A DNA stretch of 64,000 nt, from assembly GCF_964204865.1 (NCBI RefSeq), contig NC_135250.1, forward strand, positions 22,373,395 to 22,437,394, written 5' to 3'. Both the position numbers and the translations under genes were made by a program. Below, piece after piece: positions 53,640 through 64,000 of the stretch (positions are counted from its first letter, which is position 1; each line of letters opens with the position of its first letter). The notes under the pieces were generated by a model that searched no databases, was not told the DNA's origin, and was given only the letters and a program-made list of their open reading frames with translations. Source of the DNA: Styela clava (taxonomy: Eukaryota > Chordata > Ascidiacea > Stolidobranchia > Styelidae).

Positions 53640-53900
53640 AAACCTCATATATATGCCTGAACTTTCGTTCATTTCACATAACGACGATTTTTCTTTAGCC
53701 TCCAAAAGAGTTCGTAATGTTGAGTGTTTAAATATTATCGTTAAATCTGCTATTCCCACTGAGACGCTTTCTAATGCTCAATCATTTTACTTGGATAATG
53801 AAATATGTGAAACGATATATATATCTTGTTTATATTTATTGCGATTGTTTCCATTGTTAAAATCTATGACAATAAACTTACATAATCAGACTCGTTAGAC
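53640..53900 (+). other. Conserved duplicated open stretch of unknown nature
   Basis: The frame from MPELSFISHNDDFSLASKRV onward stays open for over 70 codons. Its sister at about 49068-49250 (MPELSFISPNNNFSLAFKRV) stays in the same frame without indels for about 50 codons. No family was recognised. It could be a small gene, an old retroelement piece or non-coding duplicated flank. Confidence 0.3.
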
Positions 53901-53929
53901 CAGGACTGTTTTGGCTTGAATGACTGACT

Positions 53930-54240
53930 ACCTCAGCAGGCTCGACGTATCGCGCTCAGCGTTATACGCTCGATGCCGCATGTGTGATTACCCTGCGTGG
54001 GTTCGAATCCAATGCGAGTTAAGTTATGTTCCAGAGGATTGCTGGACTCCTGGTCTGTTACGGCTTCCTCCACTATCTTGATCGGCGGCCATTTACTGCC
54101 AATTCCATGCATCTAAATACAACTAACAGCCTAACTGTTCCCACACCCGACGAGAGGATGTGGTTATCCATATGATTAGGCCGTATTATATAGGCTTTCC
54201 TCTACCCCGATATAAATATGTAAATCTTATTCTAACTGTT
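53930..54240 (+). repeat. tRNA-derived SINE, second copy
   Basis: Has the B-box-like GGGTTCGAATCC near 53999, then GAGGATTGCTGGACTCC, TCGGCGGCC and a tail, CTACCCCGATATAAATATGT, in the same order as 13998-14345. Diverged by many substitutions and a shorter middle. Confidence 0.72.
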
Positions 54241-54350
54241 TGATGACACCTTTTCTTCAATCAGTTTTTTGTACGGCAGTCACATTTATTCACATTCTTT
54301 ATATAATTTCCTAAACAAGTGATCATCATTTCATTTCTAATCCAATTTTA

Positions 54351-54703
54351 TCACCCGAATTCAATAGAACACAATTGTACGCTATTGCTCGTGTTGTAAC
54401 AGTTGAGGAATTCCTTGAAATTCGCGGGTATTCGACGCTGGCATTTGTTTTGGTGTTTGTGACTTCTGTCATTATGGTATGACACAAATGGTATGAGAAA
54501 TAAGGTAACCAATGTAACTTGGATGACAACAGCGCAAATCACGGCAACAAGTGCAATGATTGTTGTATCGGCAGTCGTTTCGACGATGAGGCATCCTGTA
54601 TTGGGAACATCAAATTTTCTCGTATAAATTTGAAACGAAGTAAATGGTACAGCAAAGTTAATCTCAAGTAATACAGCGGATGTTGAACTTAAGAACTGTG
54701 AGG
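54351..54703 (-). CDS. Terminal exon of an unrecognised single-pass membrane protein
   Basis: On the minus strand an open frame follows a CCTCACAG acceptor at about 54704 and runs to the TGA at 54351. It encodes about 117 residues. An extracellular-looking segment (FLSSTSAVLLEINFAVPFTS, ending KFDVPNTGC) leads into a hydrophobic span of about 27 residues (TIIALVAVICAVVIQVTLVT onward). A polar, basic cytoplasmic tail follows (NDRSHKHQNKCQRR, ending CSIEFG). The composition is gene-like, and an out-of-frame shadow does not explain the helix-then-basic layout. No family was recognised; a ZP-type or other adhesion protein end is conceivable. A possible upstream exon (CYPLTEKVVNL near 56200, minus) was seen but cannot be joined. 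Confidence 0.45.
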
Positions 54704-54869
54704 CTCGTTACGTCATTTTTTCCATATGTTTATCGCAGTATAGAAGTCGATGTCTTAACCAGATAGGAGAAAAGATAAACAAGATCATGAAACTGTAAAT
54801 ATGAAGATTGAACTTCACAAAAAATTGGAAAAGTTTATCGTTGGAAGTGATGTACTAATGTAGCACAAA

Positions 54870-55550
54870 TTCCATCTACAAAAAACGAAAATTCTTTTAC
54901 AGGTTAATCGGATCAAATATGTGTGCGCATTCGTTACATCTTTGCGGCTTGACTATTTTAGATGGGCCCATGGCTACGTGTACCTGTGTATGGTCTGAAG
55001 TAGTTCCACAATTTTGTTGGAGAAAGCAATCAAGCTCTCAGACTCAGTCTATTGAAACTCAATGTTTGTATGTTAGTTTCAAAGTACAACAAGGATTCGA
55101 ATTAGGAAATGAGGATGTCAAGTTATGAACCATCACGGTAATAGGAATAAGTGTTTCAAATGTAGTTTTATTCGATCGGGATATCTAAGTATTTCTGAGT
55201 TACAATATTTTGGATTTTGTAATCAGTAAAAAATGCTTTTCTTCCTTCATGACCGATGATTCAATTAAGTTGAAACTTTTCAGTATCTGAATATGGAAAT
55301 AGTTCTAGAATGCAATTACTCATTATCAAATTACCTCTGTGTCATATGATATCCAGAATTTCGCTGCCTTATTTTAATTTATTTGGAAAAACCAGTTCAC
55401 GGTGGCTCTCCTATGAAATCCGATATCCAGAATTTCGCCGTTTTATTTCAATTTTTAGTCCACAAAGCTTGACTTGCTGTTTCACTGTCATCATTCTCGC
55501 TGGTTTTGCAATATCAGTGACAGTACTGTGGTTAGGTATTTGACCTTCGA
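54870..55550 (+). repeat. Dispersed repeat B, right part (copy 1)
   Basis: From AAATTCCATCTACAAAAAAC through TCAAGTTATGAACCATCACG to CAGTACTGTGGTTAGGTATT the sequence parallels 63390-64000 with scattered substitutions. Within it, at about 55384-55405, TGGAAAAACCAGTTCACGGTGGC nearly equals part of the last sulfotransferase exon (7734-7756). That may be a captured fragment. Confidence 0.7.
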
Positions 55551-55789
55551 GACAAATATGTTTCAGCGTTGATTTATTGTTTAAGCGTGCATCGTGAGAG
55601 TGACGTCACGGCTGTCTTTGGCCTTGATTTTCGCATGTTCATGGTATGTTTAAAATTCTTGTCATTGATTACATTTGCCATTTGTATTCTGACGCCCTAT
55701 CGCCTATAGTCGTAAAACCACAAAATTTGGACAATGATCGCGTTTCTAATGCAAAGCGTTATAAAAGAATTTTTGGACATCGGAACGTA

Positions 55790-55935
55790 ACATGGGTAAC
55801 AGGTTGTTAGGGTTAGGCGATAATTTTTTTCCAATTTTCCTTATTTTAGTCCTATTATCAGTTCGACGACTAGCCAAGAGCCTCTCGTAGTATTTATACC
55901 TAAAATTATGGCCTAACCCTAACCTAGTACACATA
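55790..55935. repeat. Palindromic form of repeat D
   Basis: GTTAGGGTTAGGCGATAATT near 55806 and its complement AATTATGGCCTAACCCTAAC near 55905 form inverted arms about 25 bp long around an AT-rich middle. The middle shares TAGTCCTATTATCAGTTCG with the intronic copies at 46125 and 50745. A MITE-like origin fits. Confidence 0.65.
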
Positions 55936-56803
55936 TTACATTCCGATGTCCGCCATCTTGGTTCGCATACTTCGGGAGCCCCGAATATGTTAGTCAGCAG
56001 ATTTCCAAATTTTTTGTTAGCAGGCTTAAAATCTTACTTGGCGAATATATATCAGTTTAACAAGTACAATTTTAGTTTTAAAATGTTCATATTTATTGTC
56101 TTTGGGCAGTTGTCGTATGAGTAATTCGAATAGAGATTTTTTCATGCCATGGTTGCCACAAACATTGCAACACCAAAAATATTCATCTCAACTTTTACCT
56201 ACGAAGGCAAGTTTACAACCTTCTCAGTGAGTGGGTAACAGCTACAGCAACATTAAAATTCTATATAGTATTTAATATTTGCACAATAGCATTTCGTCTT
56301 TATAGGTAAAGGATCATCTGGCATGGCGAAATTTAATAGCGATCTTGTTTCGAAAGACTCTATGATAAATTACTTTCTTCTCGTTCTATTGACGGATGTT
56401 GAAACTCCCTCATATATATTATAAAAAGTTTTTTATCCTTCTTTCAAAGAAGATATACGATCTATTCAAATACACCGAGTTAAGGACTCAGAGTAAAAAT
56501 AGAATAGCAATATTATAGCATGTAGCAATGTTAAAACGATTTAAAATTTTTAGCGTAATAGGCTACTTGCTTTTTTGCGTTGAAACTGATGCACACCTAT
56601 AGGCTATACTTTATGCTAAACTAGCTTGGTAATGTACATTTCAGGCTAAAATTAATTTCCCGACATTTATTTAACAAGAAGAAGTGATAATACAACCAAT
56701 TCTCTAATGGTATAATACTCTGTTTTAGTCTCTAGAATAACGATTATTTGCTATTCGCAGATTACAATTAGAAGGTCCGGAAATATTCTTAGACATTTTG
56801 GCA

Positions 56804-59800
56804 ATGAGAAGTGTGCGCAGTCTGCTTGATTCATTCCCGTTACGAGTTTTCAAAAATGTCGCCGAGTATTGTCTTGTAGTTGTTATATTGGTAGCAATTG
56901 GAGATATTCTTCGTTTATTCGGCATAAGTATCTTAAGTAGGTATGAATTATGTTGTTCTGTAAATCATCTAGCATTTGGCTAACTATATGATGACATTAC
57001 ATGAGAAAGGCCTTTCAACCCCAACTCATTGCCTATTAGCACTACTTCTTACAGAGTGTACACGAGTTAGTTCAACAAACAATTCAAGTACCTAAAGAGA
57101 ATTATGCCGTATCCAACTACTCGCCTGCAGCTAAACAAATTGTATTCAGAAATCAATCGTATCAAATATACCAAATACGATGTAAACTTGGTCAATAGTT
57201 TTGATTTTAAACATGGTTTGGCACAGATACAATTCATTAATCATTAAAAATTGACTTACATCGAAATAATGGTGGTAGCGCAAATCTCTCATAATAACCT
57301 ATGTCAGGGTGGTCCGAGGTTGTCTTTTATTGTCCAAACCAGTGGTTCCCAAACTTGGGTCCGCGAAAAAATCTGTAATATGGCTAAGAGCTTGATAATA
57401 CAAAAATCAAGTGCCTGAATTTGCAAAGACACATTTGTAGTCCTTTGCTGCTTTGCAATCACCGCTGGAGACACTGATTCTTAACTTTCTGTTTCGATCA
57501 CGCTGACCCATTGTGATGTCACAGAGCTATGAGCATGTGTTATCACAGAGAGAGTTCAATTCATGCCACCACAAGTGTACTAACTAAAGAGCTATATAGG
57601 TGACGCTGCCCTTCTGCACGTTTTCCAAATATCGAAACAGACTAGATGTCACACCTGTCATTGGAGTTGCGCTTCATATTCTTTTGATAGTTTCACTATA
57701 CAACGCATTGTTTTTTTGCTGTGATATTTTAATGTTCTGTTTTAGTGCACAAGGCCAGGAATCATTAAATACATTGCAAAGGTTGCGTCATGGATTTTTT
57801 TCGAAAAGTTTGGGAACAACTGGTTCGAACACATTAATAATTATTTGTCATTTATCAAGATAAAACATGCAAAAACTCAAACTCACGAAAACGTGCAAAA
57901 ATTGTACTATATCTACATTTAGTGTAAGATTTCAAACTCATTACGGAGAAAGTGCCATCAGGAAAATTAGACGTTTTAGAATTTAGATTGTCACCGACAC
58001 AACTTGCAGACATATTAAGCGAGCATTGTGATATTTTCCCTCCCACATCCAGTCAAAAATCTGTTTGAATTGGTCAGCTTTCCTTTCAAACTTATGTTTA
58101 CAAAATAACTTACAAATAACTGCAGATTGGACACCCGGCAGGAATAATATCGTTCGGCCATTGCATTATTATTTAGTTATCTAGCAAAGCCAACTTAGGC
58201 TGATAGATTCGATTTTTAGTTGTCTATGAAACCTATTTCGTTAGCATATATTCCCGACCAAAATAATAGAAAGCCAGTTAACAATTTAGACTAGTCAATC
58301 ACATTATTCAAATTATTTTTACTTCCTTCAATCCACATGTAGGGAAAACAGTCTATGAATGGTATCGATAAATTCCCTTTGTAATTTTAAACTTTTAAAA
58401 TTTCATGAACACCCTGTACTTCATATTCTACAGAGTTAATGTCTAGCAAGCATGGAATGGAACCAACGCTTGAAAATGTTCCTAAATTGTGAGTTATTGT
58501 TACGATAAGGGCTACCGGCATTTTTGACTTGTGCTCAGAAATTACTTCAACTAACATCATTGTCAATACGCAAGCTTTCTAATGTTGTAATTAATCTACT
58601 TCGATTTTAAATAGTTGCAACTAATTAATTATACAGCATTACATAAAACAAAAATTTGACAGTTTCTAATTAGAAGTCTTACGTCCCTACTCGCGTTGTT
58701 GGAATCATTGGCTCCTATTTATTCTAGACATATGCATTACTCTTGTCTCATACTTTGCCAAATATGAGTGAAATTGTTGATTTCTAATTTTAACTCATTT
58801 TCATGATTGAGAAAAGTAATAAATCCATGCAACGCGTTGTGTGACCAACTTTGTTTTATGTTGTTCTATATTTCAGTACATTGGGATCACTTCGACATAT
58901 CGGAAAAAAATATTATCAAGATATTTTCAGAAGTGCGGTAATCGGACTTAAGGCACCAAATTCCACAGTTTATTATCAAAAAACCTTGAAAAAACGCAGG
59001 TCAGATATATTTAAGAATTTTTTTTAAAAATTAATTGCATATTCGGTATGGCTGCTATTTATACATAAATGAACGACTGTAAAACTAATAGACATCTCAT
59101 GTTAAAATCGTATGGCCATCACATCACCCAATTGGGAGAATTCCGTACCGGAAAGATTTCGTTTCTTCAAAAAAAGTTTTTTTTTATATATATTTGGTTA
59201 TATATCAACGGTTGGATTTAAACACTCATTTTGTTTAGTAGCGTAATTTCGTTTTTTTTTTATAGTTTCGAAGGTTTATCTCGTTGATGTAAGCTTATTC
59301 TGTAAAAACAAATTTTCTTTGATGTAGCCTATATTTGTTTTAGAATTCTAGATTTCAGTAACCCAGGACGCCCTCTTGTTCTCGTATTTGGATCATGTAC
59401 CTGACCCCCATTTCTGAAAGGGGTTGAGCGTCTCCCTACTCTTATGGAGGAATATTGTTCAAAAGTTGATTTTGTTGTGATATACACTCAAGAAGCACAT
59501 GCGACGGACAGTCATTGGCATTTAAAAGACATGAAGTAAGGGAAGTAAGAAACAGCGTTAGGTCCAAGTCATTAAACTCCAAGTGGAGCCACATACCATA
59601 TAGGTCTTCAAAAAATTCCGATATCCATGAATTGATAATTTCGACTCCGAATCCGATGGTTCCAAAAAGCATTACGTTTTGTAATTTTTCTCAGGCACCA
59701 CATTTTCCTTCATAAAAGTCTTCATGATCGTCAGTCTGCCGCAGAAATTCTTAAAGACTACTTTTCGTGCCCTTTGGTGTTGGATGGAATAGAAAATGAA

Positions 59801-59947
59801 GCAACGAAGCATTATGGTACGGATCCGGATCGAATGGCAATCATCTACAACGGTTGCTTAGAATATATCAGTGCAAAAGGACCTTTTGGGTTTAAAGTAG
59901 AAGAAATGCTAATTGCTTTAAATCACATATTACAACGAAGTGAATAA
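56804..59947 (+). CDS. Iodothyronine deiodinase, selenoprotein with in-frame TGA
   Basis: Exons 56804-56940, 58877-58999, 59344-59535 and 59695-59947 join in phase to 234 residues if TGA 59402-59404 is read as selenocysteine (residue 107). Deiodinases are membrane-anchored thioredoxin-fold enzymes that remove iodine from thyroid hormones. An N-terminal membrane helix lies at about 24-40 (CLVVVILVAIGDILRLFG), then a linker (GLKAPNSTVYYQ). The active-site strand reads NPGRPLVLVFGSCT, Sec, PPF, precisely where the family has its Sec. VDFVVIYTQEAHATDSHW (the E-A-H motif) follows, then LHKSLHDRQSAAEIL, LVLDGIENEATKHYG, IIYNGCLEYI and GPFGFKVEE. The start at 56804 is the first ATG after a stop in that frame. 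A TTG- or exon-extended start is possible, since CTATTCGCAG just upstream could be an acceptor. Intron 1 carries a hAT element. SECIS-like structures lie at 60255 and 60481. Confidence 0.92.
57340..57822. mobile_element. Non-autonomous hAT element in deiodinase intron 1
   Basis: Left end CAGTGGTTCCCAAACTTGGG and right end AAGTTTGGGAACAACTG are inverted repeats with one mismatch over about 17 bp. Flanks GTCCAAAC (57332-57339) and GTTCGAAC (57823-57830) agree at six of eight positions, an aged duplication. No coding sequence. Confidence 0.8.
59402..59404 (+). other. Selenocysteine codon (TGA) of the deiodinase
   Basis: In frame within exon 3, between FGSCT and PPFLK. It is the only in-frame stop before 59945, and it occupies the family's Sec position. 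Confidence 0.9.
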
Positions 59948-60249
59948 GAATTTTTATACCACTCAAGTTATCAGTATGGCCTTCAATGTTGCAGTACCAA
60001 TGGGGCATTCGCTATTATAATGCTCAATACCATGTTTGTATATATAGCAAGTAAGCTACCCCCTTATTTTCGAACTGCCAGTAAAAGATATTTCAATAGG
60101 TATATCATCTAGAAATCTTTGAAAGCCAGCAACGTTAAACAAGGCTGTCCTATTGTCAAAATCATCATTTTTTTTGTTTTGTTCCAAAGTTATTTGTATT
60201 TTTGATTTTTTTGCTATATTATAAAAAATGTTATTTAAAATATCAAACA

Positions 60250-60318
60250 TGTAAAGAATTCATGAAGGTACATAAGAAACATGCGGAAAGCAACCTTTGG
60301 TACCAGATGGTTCATTTC
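60250..60318 (+). promoter_or_regulatory. SECIS-like element 1
   Basis: Core ATGA at 60262-60265 is followed after 11 bases by AAA, then a small stem TGC-GGAAA-GCA. The 3' strand CTTTGGTACC follows and then AGAT at 60305-60308. Helix II pairs GGTAC with GTACC and AAG with CTT, with two internal mismatches. GAATT/GGTTC closes helix I. Tandem G-A pairing of ATGA with AGAT plus an A-rich internal bulge is the form-2 SECIS pattern. It lies 315 bp after the deiodinase stop. Confidence 0.82.
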
Positions 60319-60475
60319 TATGCATGCTAACTGTTTTTATAACATTTCCAAGTACATATACACAACTCTCCTAATGTGCATATTAATAAAACCATGTTTT
60401 TTTTCGTTCCAAAGTTATTTGTATTTTTGATTTCTTTGCTACATTATGAAAAATGTTATTTAAAATATCAAACAT

Positions 60476-60541
60476 GTAAAGAATTTATGAAGGTACATAA
60501 GAAAATTGCGGTAAGCAACCTTTAGTACCAGATGGTTTATT
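60476..60541 (+). promoter_or_regulatory. SECIS-like element 2
   Basis: Core ATGA is at 60487-60490, AAAA bulge after 11 bases, minihelix TTGC-GGTAA-GCAA, helix II GGTAC/GTACC and AAG/CTT, and 3' AGAT at 60530-60533. Substitutions relative to element 1 sit mainly in loops or extend the minihelix (TTGC/GCAA is four pairs here), so folding is preserved. Confidence 0.8.
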
Positions 60542-60619
60542 TCTATGCATGCTAACTGTTTTTATAACATTTTCAAGTACAAATATATACGCAATTCTCC
60601 TAATGTGCATATTAATAAA

Positions 60620-62142
60620 ATTACCAAACAAGAGAGCAATACTCAACTATATGCTGCCGGTGCTTATGATATTTGTTCACATTTCTTGAAGAAAATTGCT
60701 GACATAATCTCGCCAGTTATTGCGCATTTTTTTAATACGTCTATAAGGATAGGTATATTTCCATCTGCACTGAAACTTGCCAGAGTTATTCCATTGTACA
60801 AATCCGGCGATAAAACTAACCCATCTAATTACCGACCTATATCTGTCTTATCATGTTTGGCAATTGTCTTCGAAAAACTTTTGTACTGTAGATTAACTGA
60901 ATTTTTCGAAAAAAAACAAACTAATTAATAAATTCCAATTCGGATTTCAGACAAATCATTCGACAAGTCATGCAATTATTGATCTAATTAAATATATTTA
61001 TGACAAATATGAAAAGGGAGATCATGTTTGCTGTGCTTTCTTAGATTTGAAAAAAGCTTTCGATACCGTAAGTCATAACATACTCTTACACAAACTTCAT
61101 CATTACGGTGTGCGAGGTTGTGCTAATTCTCTTTTAAAAGATTACCTACATGGCCGATTCCAATATGTGGAAGTCGAAAATAATCGTTCGGAGGTTCTTC
61201 CTATTGACTCCGGTGTGATCCAAGGCTCTTCACTTGGCCCTTTATTATTCCTCGTATTTATAAACGACATCTCACGATGTTCGAATTTGTTGACAAAATT
61301 GTTGGCGGATGATACTGGTCTCCTAGGTAGTTCCAAATCATCGACTAATCTTCAAAATTGCTTCAACCTAGAATTAAAAAAAGGTCTATGATTGGATGCT
61401 CTGTAATAAGCTAACTATCAATATAGAAAAATCTAAAGTAGTCCACATACGTCCTAGTCCTAGCAACGATCAGAAAACACCTCTGATAATCAAAATGAAT
61501 GAAACTGAACTTGAATCTGTTCCCTCGTATAAATATCTTGGATTGAACATTGATCACCGTTTACGGTGGGATCTGCATGTCAAAGAGTTACATAAAAAAC
61601 TTTCACGCTCAGTAGGTATACTAAGCAAACTTCAACACTATACAGACCGGAGTACACTCAAAGTGGTATATTATTCACTTTTCCAGACTTACATTCAATA
61701 TGCAATTGCTGCCTGGGGATCTGCCACTGAAGCGACCTTAAGAGCTATAAACGTTTTACAGAATAGAGCCATTAAAATCCTATATGGACCGTCCACTCGT
61801 GTTAACATGAATACCATGTACCATAAAACTGGCGTACTCAAACTTGATGATATCTACAAACTAGAAATATTTAAATTAATGCATCAATACCATATTTGTT
61901 GCCTTCCACAGGCATTTTCTAAATACTTTGTAAAGCAGAGTAGTGTTCACGATCACAATACTAGATCATCTGCAATGTCATTCTACTTTGTACCACGCCA
62001 AACCTACTCAAAGACACAAAAATCACTCAAATACACAGGTGCGATTATGTGGAATGCTGTACCTGGTGAAATGCGAAGCATGTCTTATCCTCTGTTTAAA
62101 ATGAAGATGAAAAAATTTTTTTGGTCCAAGTATCTCGAATGA
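60620..62142 (+). pseudogene. 5'-truncated LINE (jockey/CR1-like) reverse transcriptase, two frameshifts
   Basis: Plus-strand landmarks in order are KIADIISPVIAHFFNTSIR (about 60691), IPLYKSGDKTNPSNYRPISV (about 60790) and FLDLKKAFDTVSHN (about 61038). Next come IQGSSLGPLLFLVFINDIS (about 61218), the catalytic box L-A-D-D (about 61304) and YKYLGLNIDHRLRWDLHVKE (about 61528). RSVGILSKLQHYTD and VHDHNTRSSAMSFYFVPRQT follow, and the stop is at 62142. One extra base in an A-run at about 60910 and another shift near 61380 break the frame. It resembles the minus-strand copy at 20.6-23.4 kb. It begins almost directly after the second SECIS/polyadenylation block, so it may have inserted there. Confidence 0.9.
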
Positions 62143-63140
62143 TGACAATAGTTAATTTATATTCCTTGAGGTCTTTCCAAACCCTGAAATCAATTCAACA
62201 TAATATGAGCTAATAACTCGGTCCATAATATTAGTATGTACTTCTGATGGTTCATTTTCCAACAAATTTTTACCAATATTTGTGTTTATTCATTTTATTT
62301 TACAACATGCCAATCTTATTGCCAGATTTACCGAAATATACTCGTTTCATTTGATTCCCACTCCCCTTAACATGAACTAGATATGGGTCAACTCATTGTT
62401 GTAGTTCAGTAGCTATGAACTTTGTATTATATATATACAGATATATTGCAAATCTCAGCATTTGTCATGTTAAAAGTAACTTTTTTTATTACACACTTGA
62501 AATGACACTTCAACACCTAGTCACATTGTTTCTTTTTTGTTATATTGTGCAGTCCAGTGCGTCTGTACAGACGATAGAATATTATTCATCACGTTACCGG
62601 TACCGTACGGTATTTCATATTCGAGTACCGGTACCGGTACGGTACTGTGCGCATGTTAAACATCTGCTTCAATAGATTTATGTCATTTATACCTGTTCTT
62701 TCTTCATTGTCTCCCGTTGTCCAGTCCACTACAACTAGATGATTATCATAATTTGGTTGTGATAACTGAGCCACTACAAATTCCCGTATATTTCCCCATA
62801 ACACGCTTTTATTCAATGCCTGTAAGCTACGAAACGGAGAATACCCCTAATTACTATCTGATGTATTGCGTGGCTCTCAGATACACCCTAGTGTCATGAC
62901 GATTTCTCGTTAAACCGTATTAGTATATATTTACGGCTAAACTATACTATGCTATATTGATCTACTAAAATTATATGTTAATTAGATAGTTGAATCTTGG
63001 GTGCCGCTGCTAGATAACCAACTTTGGTTCCCCACGGTTTCCCTTCCCCAGTAAAATTATGTTTTTGAATTTTTGCTTATTTTTTGTATCATTCATTATT
63101 TTACTGGTTGGAAAAAATAAACTTGACTATTGACTATGCG
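62143..63140 (+). repeat. LINE 3' region with inserted repeat
   Basis: The end AAAATAAACTTGACTATTGA CTATG at about 63112-63137 is typical of the 3' tail of such LINEs. A CCGGTACCGGTAC-rich patch at 62595-62645, related to family A, interrupts the region. No gene was seen. Confidence 0.5.
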
Positions 63141-63174
63141 TATGAAGGTCGAATAACAGTACCGGTAGCCTACG

Positions 63175-64000
63175 CATCAAAGTGTTTTTACTAAGTCTCG
63201 TATTTCACATACAAAAAATGAATTATTCTGTGAGCAAGCATATTGAAAAACTCAAGTTTAACGGAAAGGGGCTATAAAAGTCATAAAAAAATTTTACGTT
63301 ATACTGGCTACAGACATAAAATAACCAATAATACTCTCGATTATTGAACAAAATTGGAAGCAATGAAAATTATTTTGGTCAATAACCCAAAAGCTCAAAT
63401 TCCATCTACAAAAAACGAAAGTTCTTCTTCAATCCATCAGATCAAATATGTGTGCGCATTCGTGGCAACTTCGTGACTATTTTAGTTAGATGTGTCCGTG
63501 GCTAAGGAAGGATTACACGTCTACCTTTATAGTATAAAATGGTTTCAAAAATTTTGGTGTGAAATACAATCAAGCATTCAAACTCAGTCAATAAAACCTC
63601 AATGTTTGTACGTTAGTTGCAAAGGACCACAAGGATTTGAATTAGGAAGTGAGGATGTCAAGTTATGAACCATCACAGTAATAGGAATGAGTGTTTCAAA
63701 CGGGATTCTATTCGATCGGGATATCTAGGTTAAAGCATTTCCGAATCACAATATTTTGAACCTTGTAATCAGTAAAAAAAGCTTTTTTACTACATGACTG
63801 ATGATTTAATCAATCTGAATATTGGAATAGTTCGTGAAGGCAATTAGTACTTATTTTCAAATTACCTCTGGGATTAGATATCCAGAGTTTCGCTGTTTTA
63901 TTTCAAATTTTAATCCACAGAGCTTGACTTGCTGTGTCACTGTCGTTCTTTGTGTTGGTTTCGCAAAATCAGTGCCAGTACTGTGATTAGGTATCTGACC
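63175..64000 (+). repeat. Dispersed repeat B, long copy, cut by window edge
   Basis: Its left third matches 7905-8190 and its right two thirds match 54870-55550. It runs off the end of the window at CAGTACTGTGATTAGGTATC. This copy shows that the two shorter pieces belong to one repeat longer than 825 bp. No coding frame was recognised. Confidence 0.7.

Larger units (their letters stand above)
60170..60620 (+). repeat. 225-bp tandem duplication of deiodinase 3' flank
   Basis: The block GTTCCAAAGTTATTTGTATT ... CATATTAATAAAA occurs twice with a 225-bp offset (ATGA cores at 60262 and 60487). Each copy holds a SECIS-like hairpin and an AATAAA box (about 60384 and 60610). The copies differ at scattered positions. 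Confidence 0.92.

Noticed and set aside
56725-56925. Minus-strand open frame over deiodinase exon 1
   Set aside because: Shadow of the plus-strand exon, which has matching splice phase and membrane-helix content.
59402-59404. TGA in the deiodinase as evidence of a pseudogene
   Set aside because: It sits precisely at the family's Sec position, is the only in-frame stop, and SECIS-like elements follow.

Overview
The window looks like AT-rich genomic DNA from an invertebrate deuterostome, most likely an ascidian tunicate. This is inferred from small GT-AG introns, vertebrate-like enzyme families (cytosolic sulfotransferase, selenocysteine deiodinase, 4-hydroxyphenylpyruvate dioxygenase) and a heavy load of hAT, LINE, BEL/Pao and SINE copies. 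No species-diagnostic sequence was seen.

Layout: 0.4-2.2 kb holds a fold-back element and a frameshifted phospholipid scramblase gene (+). 3.7-7.8 kb is an intact seven-exon sulfotransferase gene (+). 8.3-11.3 kb is an internally deleted BEL/Pao retrotransposon that still has a probable 5-bp target-site duplication. 13.5-18.5 kb is an HPPD gene (-) lacking only its first small exon. 18.6-25.1 kb is a transposon graveyard: a hAT element with a perfect 8-bp duplication, a reverse-strand LINE split by a second hAT element with a perfect 8-bp duplication, and a third hAT. 26.1-34.9 kb is a LINE whose endonuclease domain is interrupted by about 80 tandem copies of a 101-bp unit derived from that same domain. 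35.1-36.1 kb is an inverted copy of the scramblase exon. 38.0-44.0 kb is an intact 13-exon GMC oxidoreductase gene (+). 45.7-52.7 kb carries two tandem paralogues (-) of a secreted collagen/F5/8C (discoidin) protein, with a decayed GMC exon between them. 54.4-54.7 kb is the last exon of an unrecognised membrane protein (-). 56.8-59.9 kb is a four-exon iodothyronine deiodinase (+) with an in-frame TGA at the selenocysteine position and two tandem SECIS-like elements downstream. 60.6-63.1 kb is a second LINE copy (+), and the window ends in a dispersed repeat.

The two strongest results are the hidden selenoprotein gene with a duplicated SECIS/polyadenylation block, and the satellite born inside a LINE endonuclease reading frame. 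Sulfotransferase, HPPD and deiodinase could all touch tyrosine or iodothyronine metabolism, but nothing here shows that they act together. Intron/exon models were built by hand from splice sites, reading phase and family alignment from memory. No database search was run.
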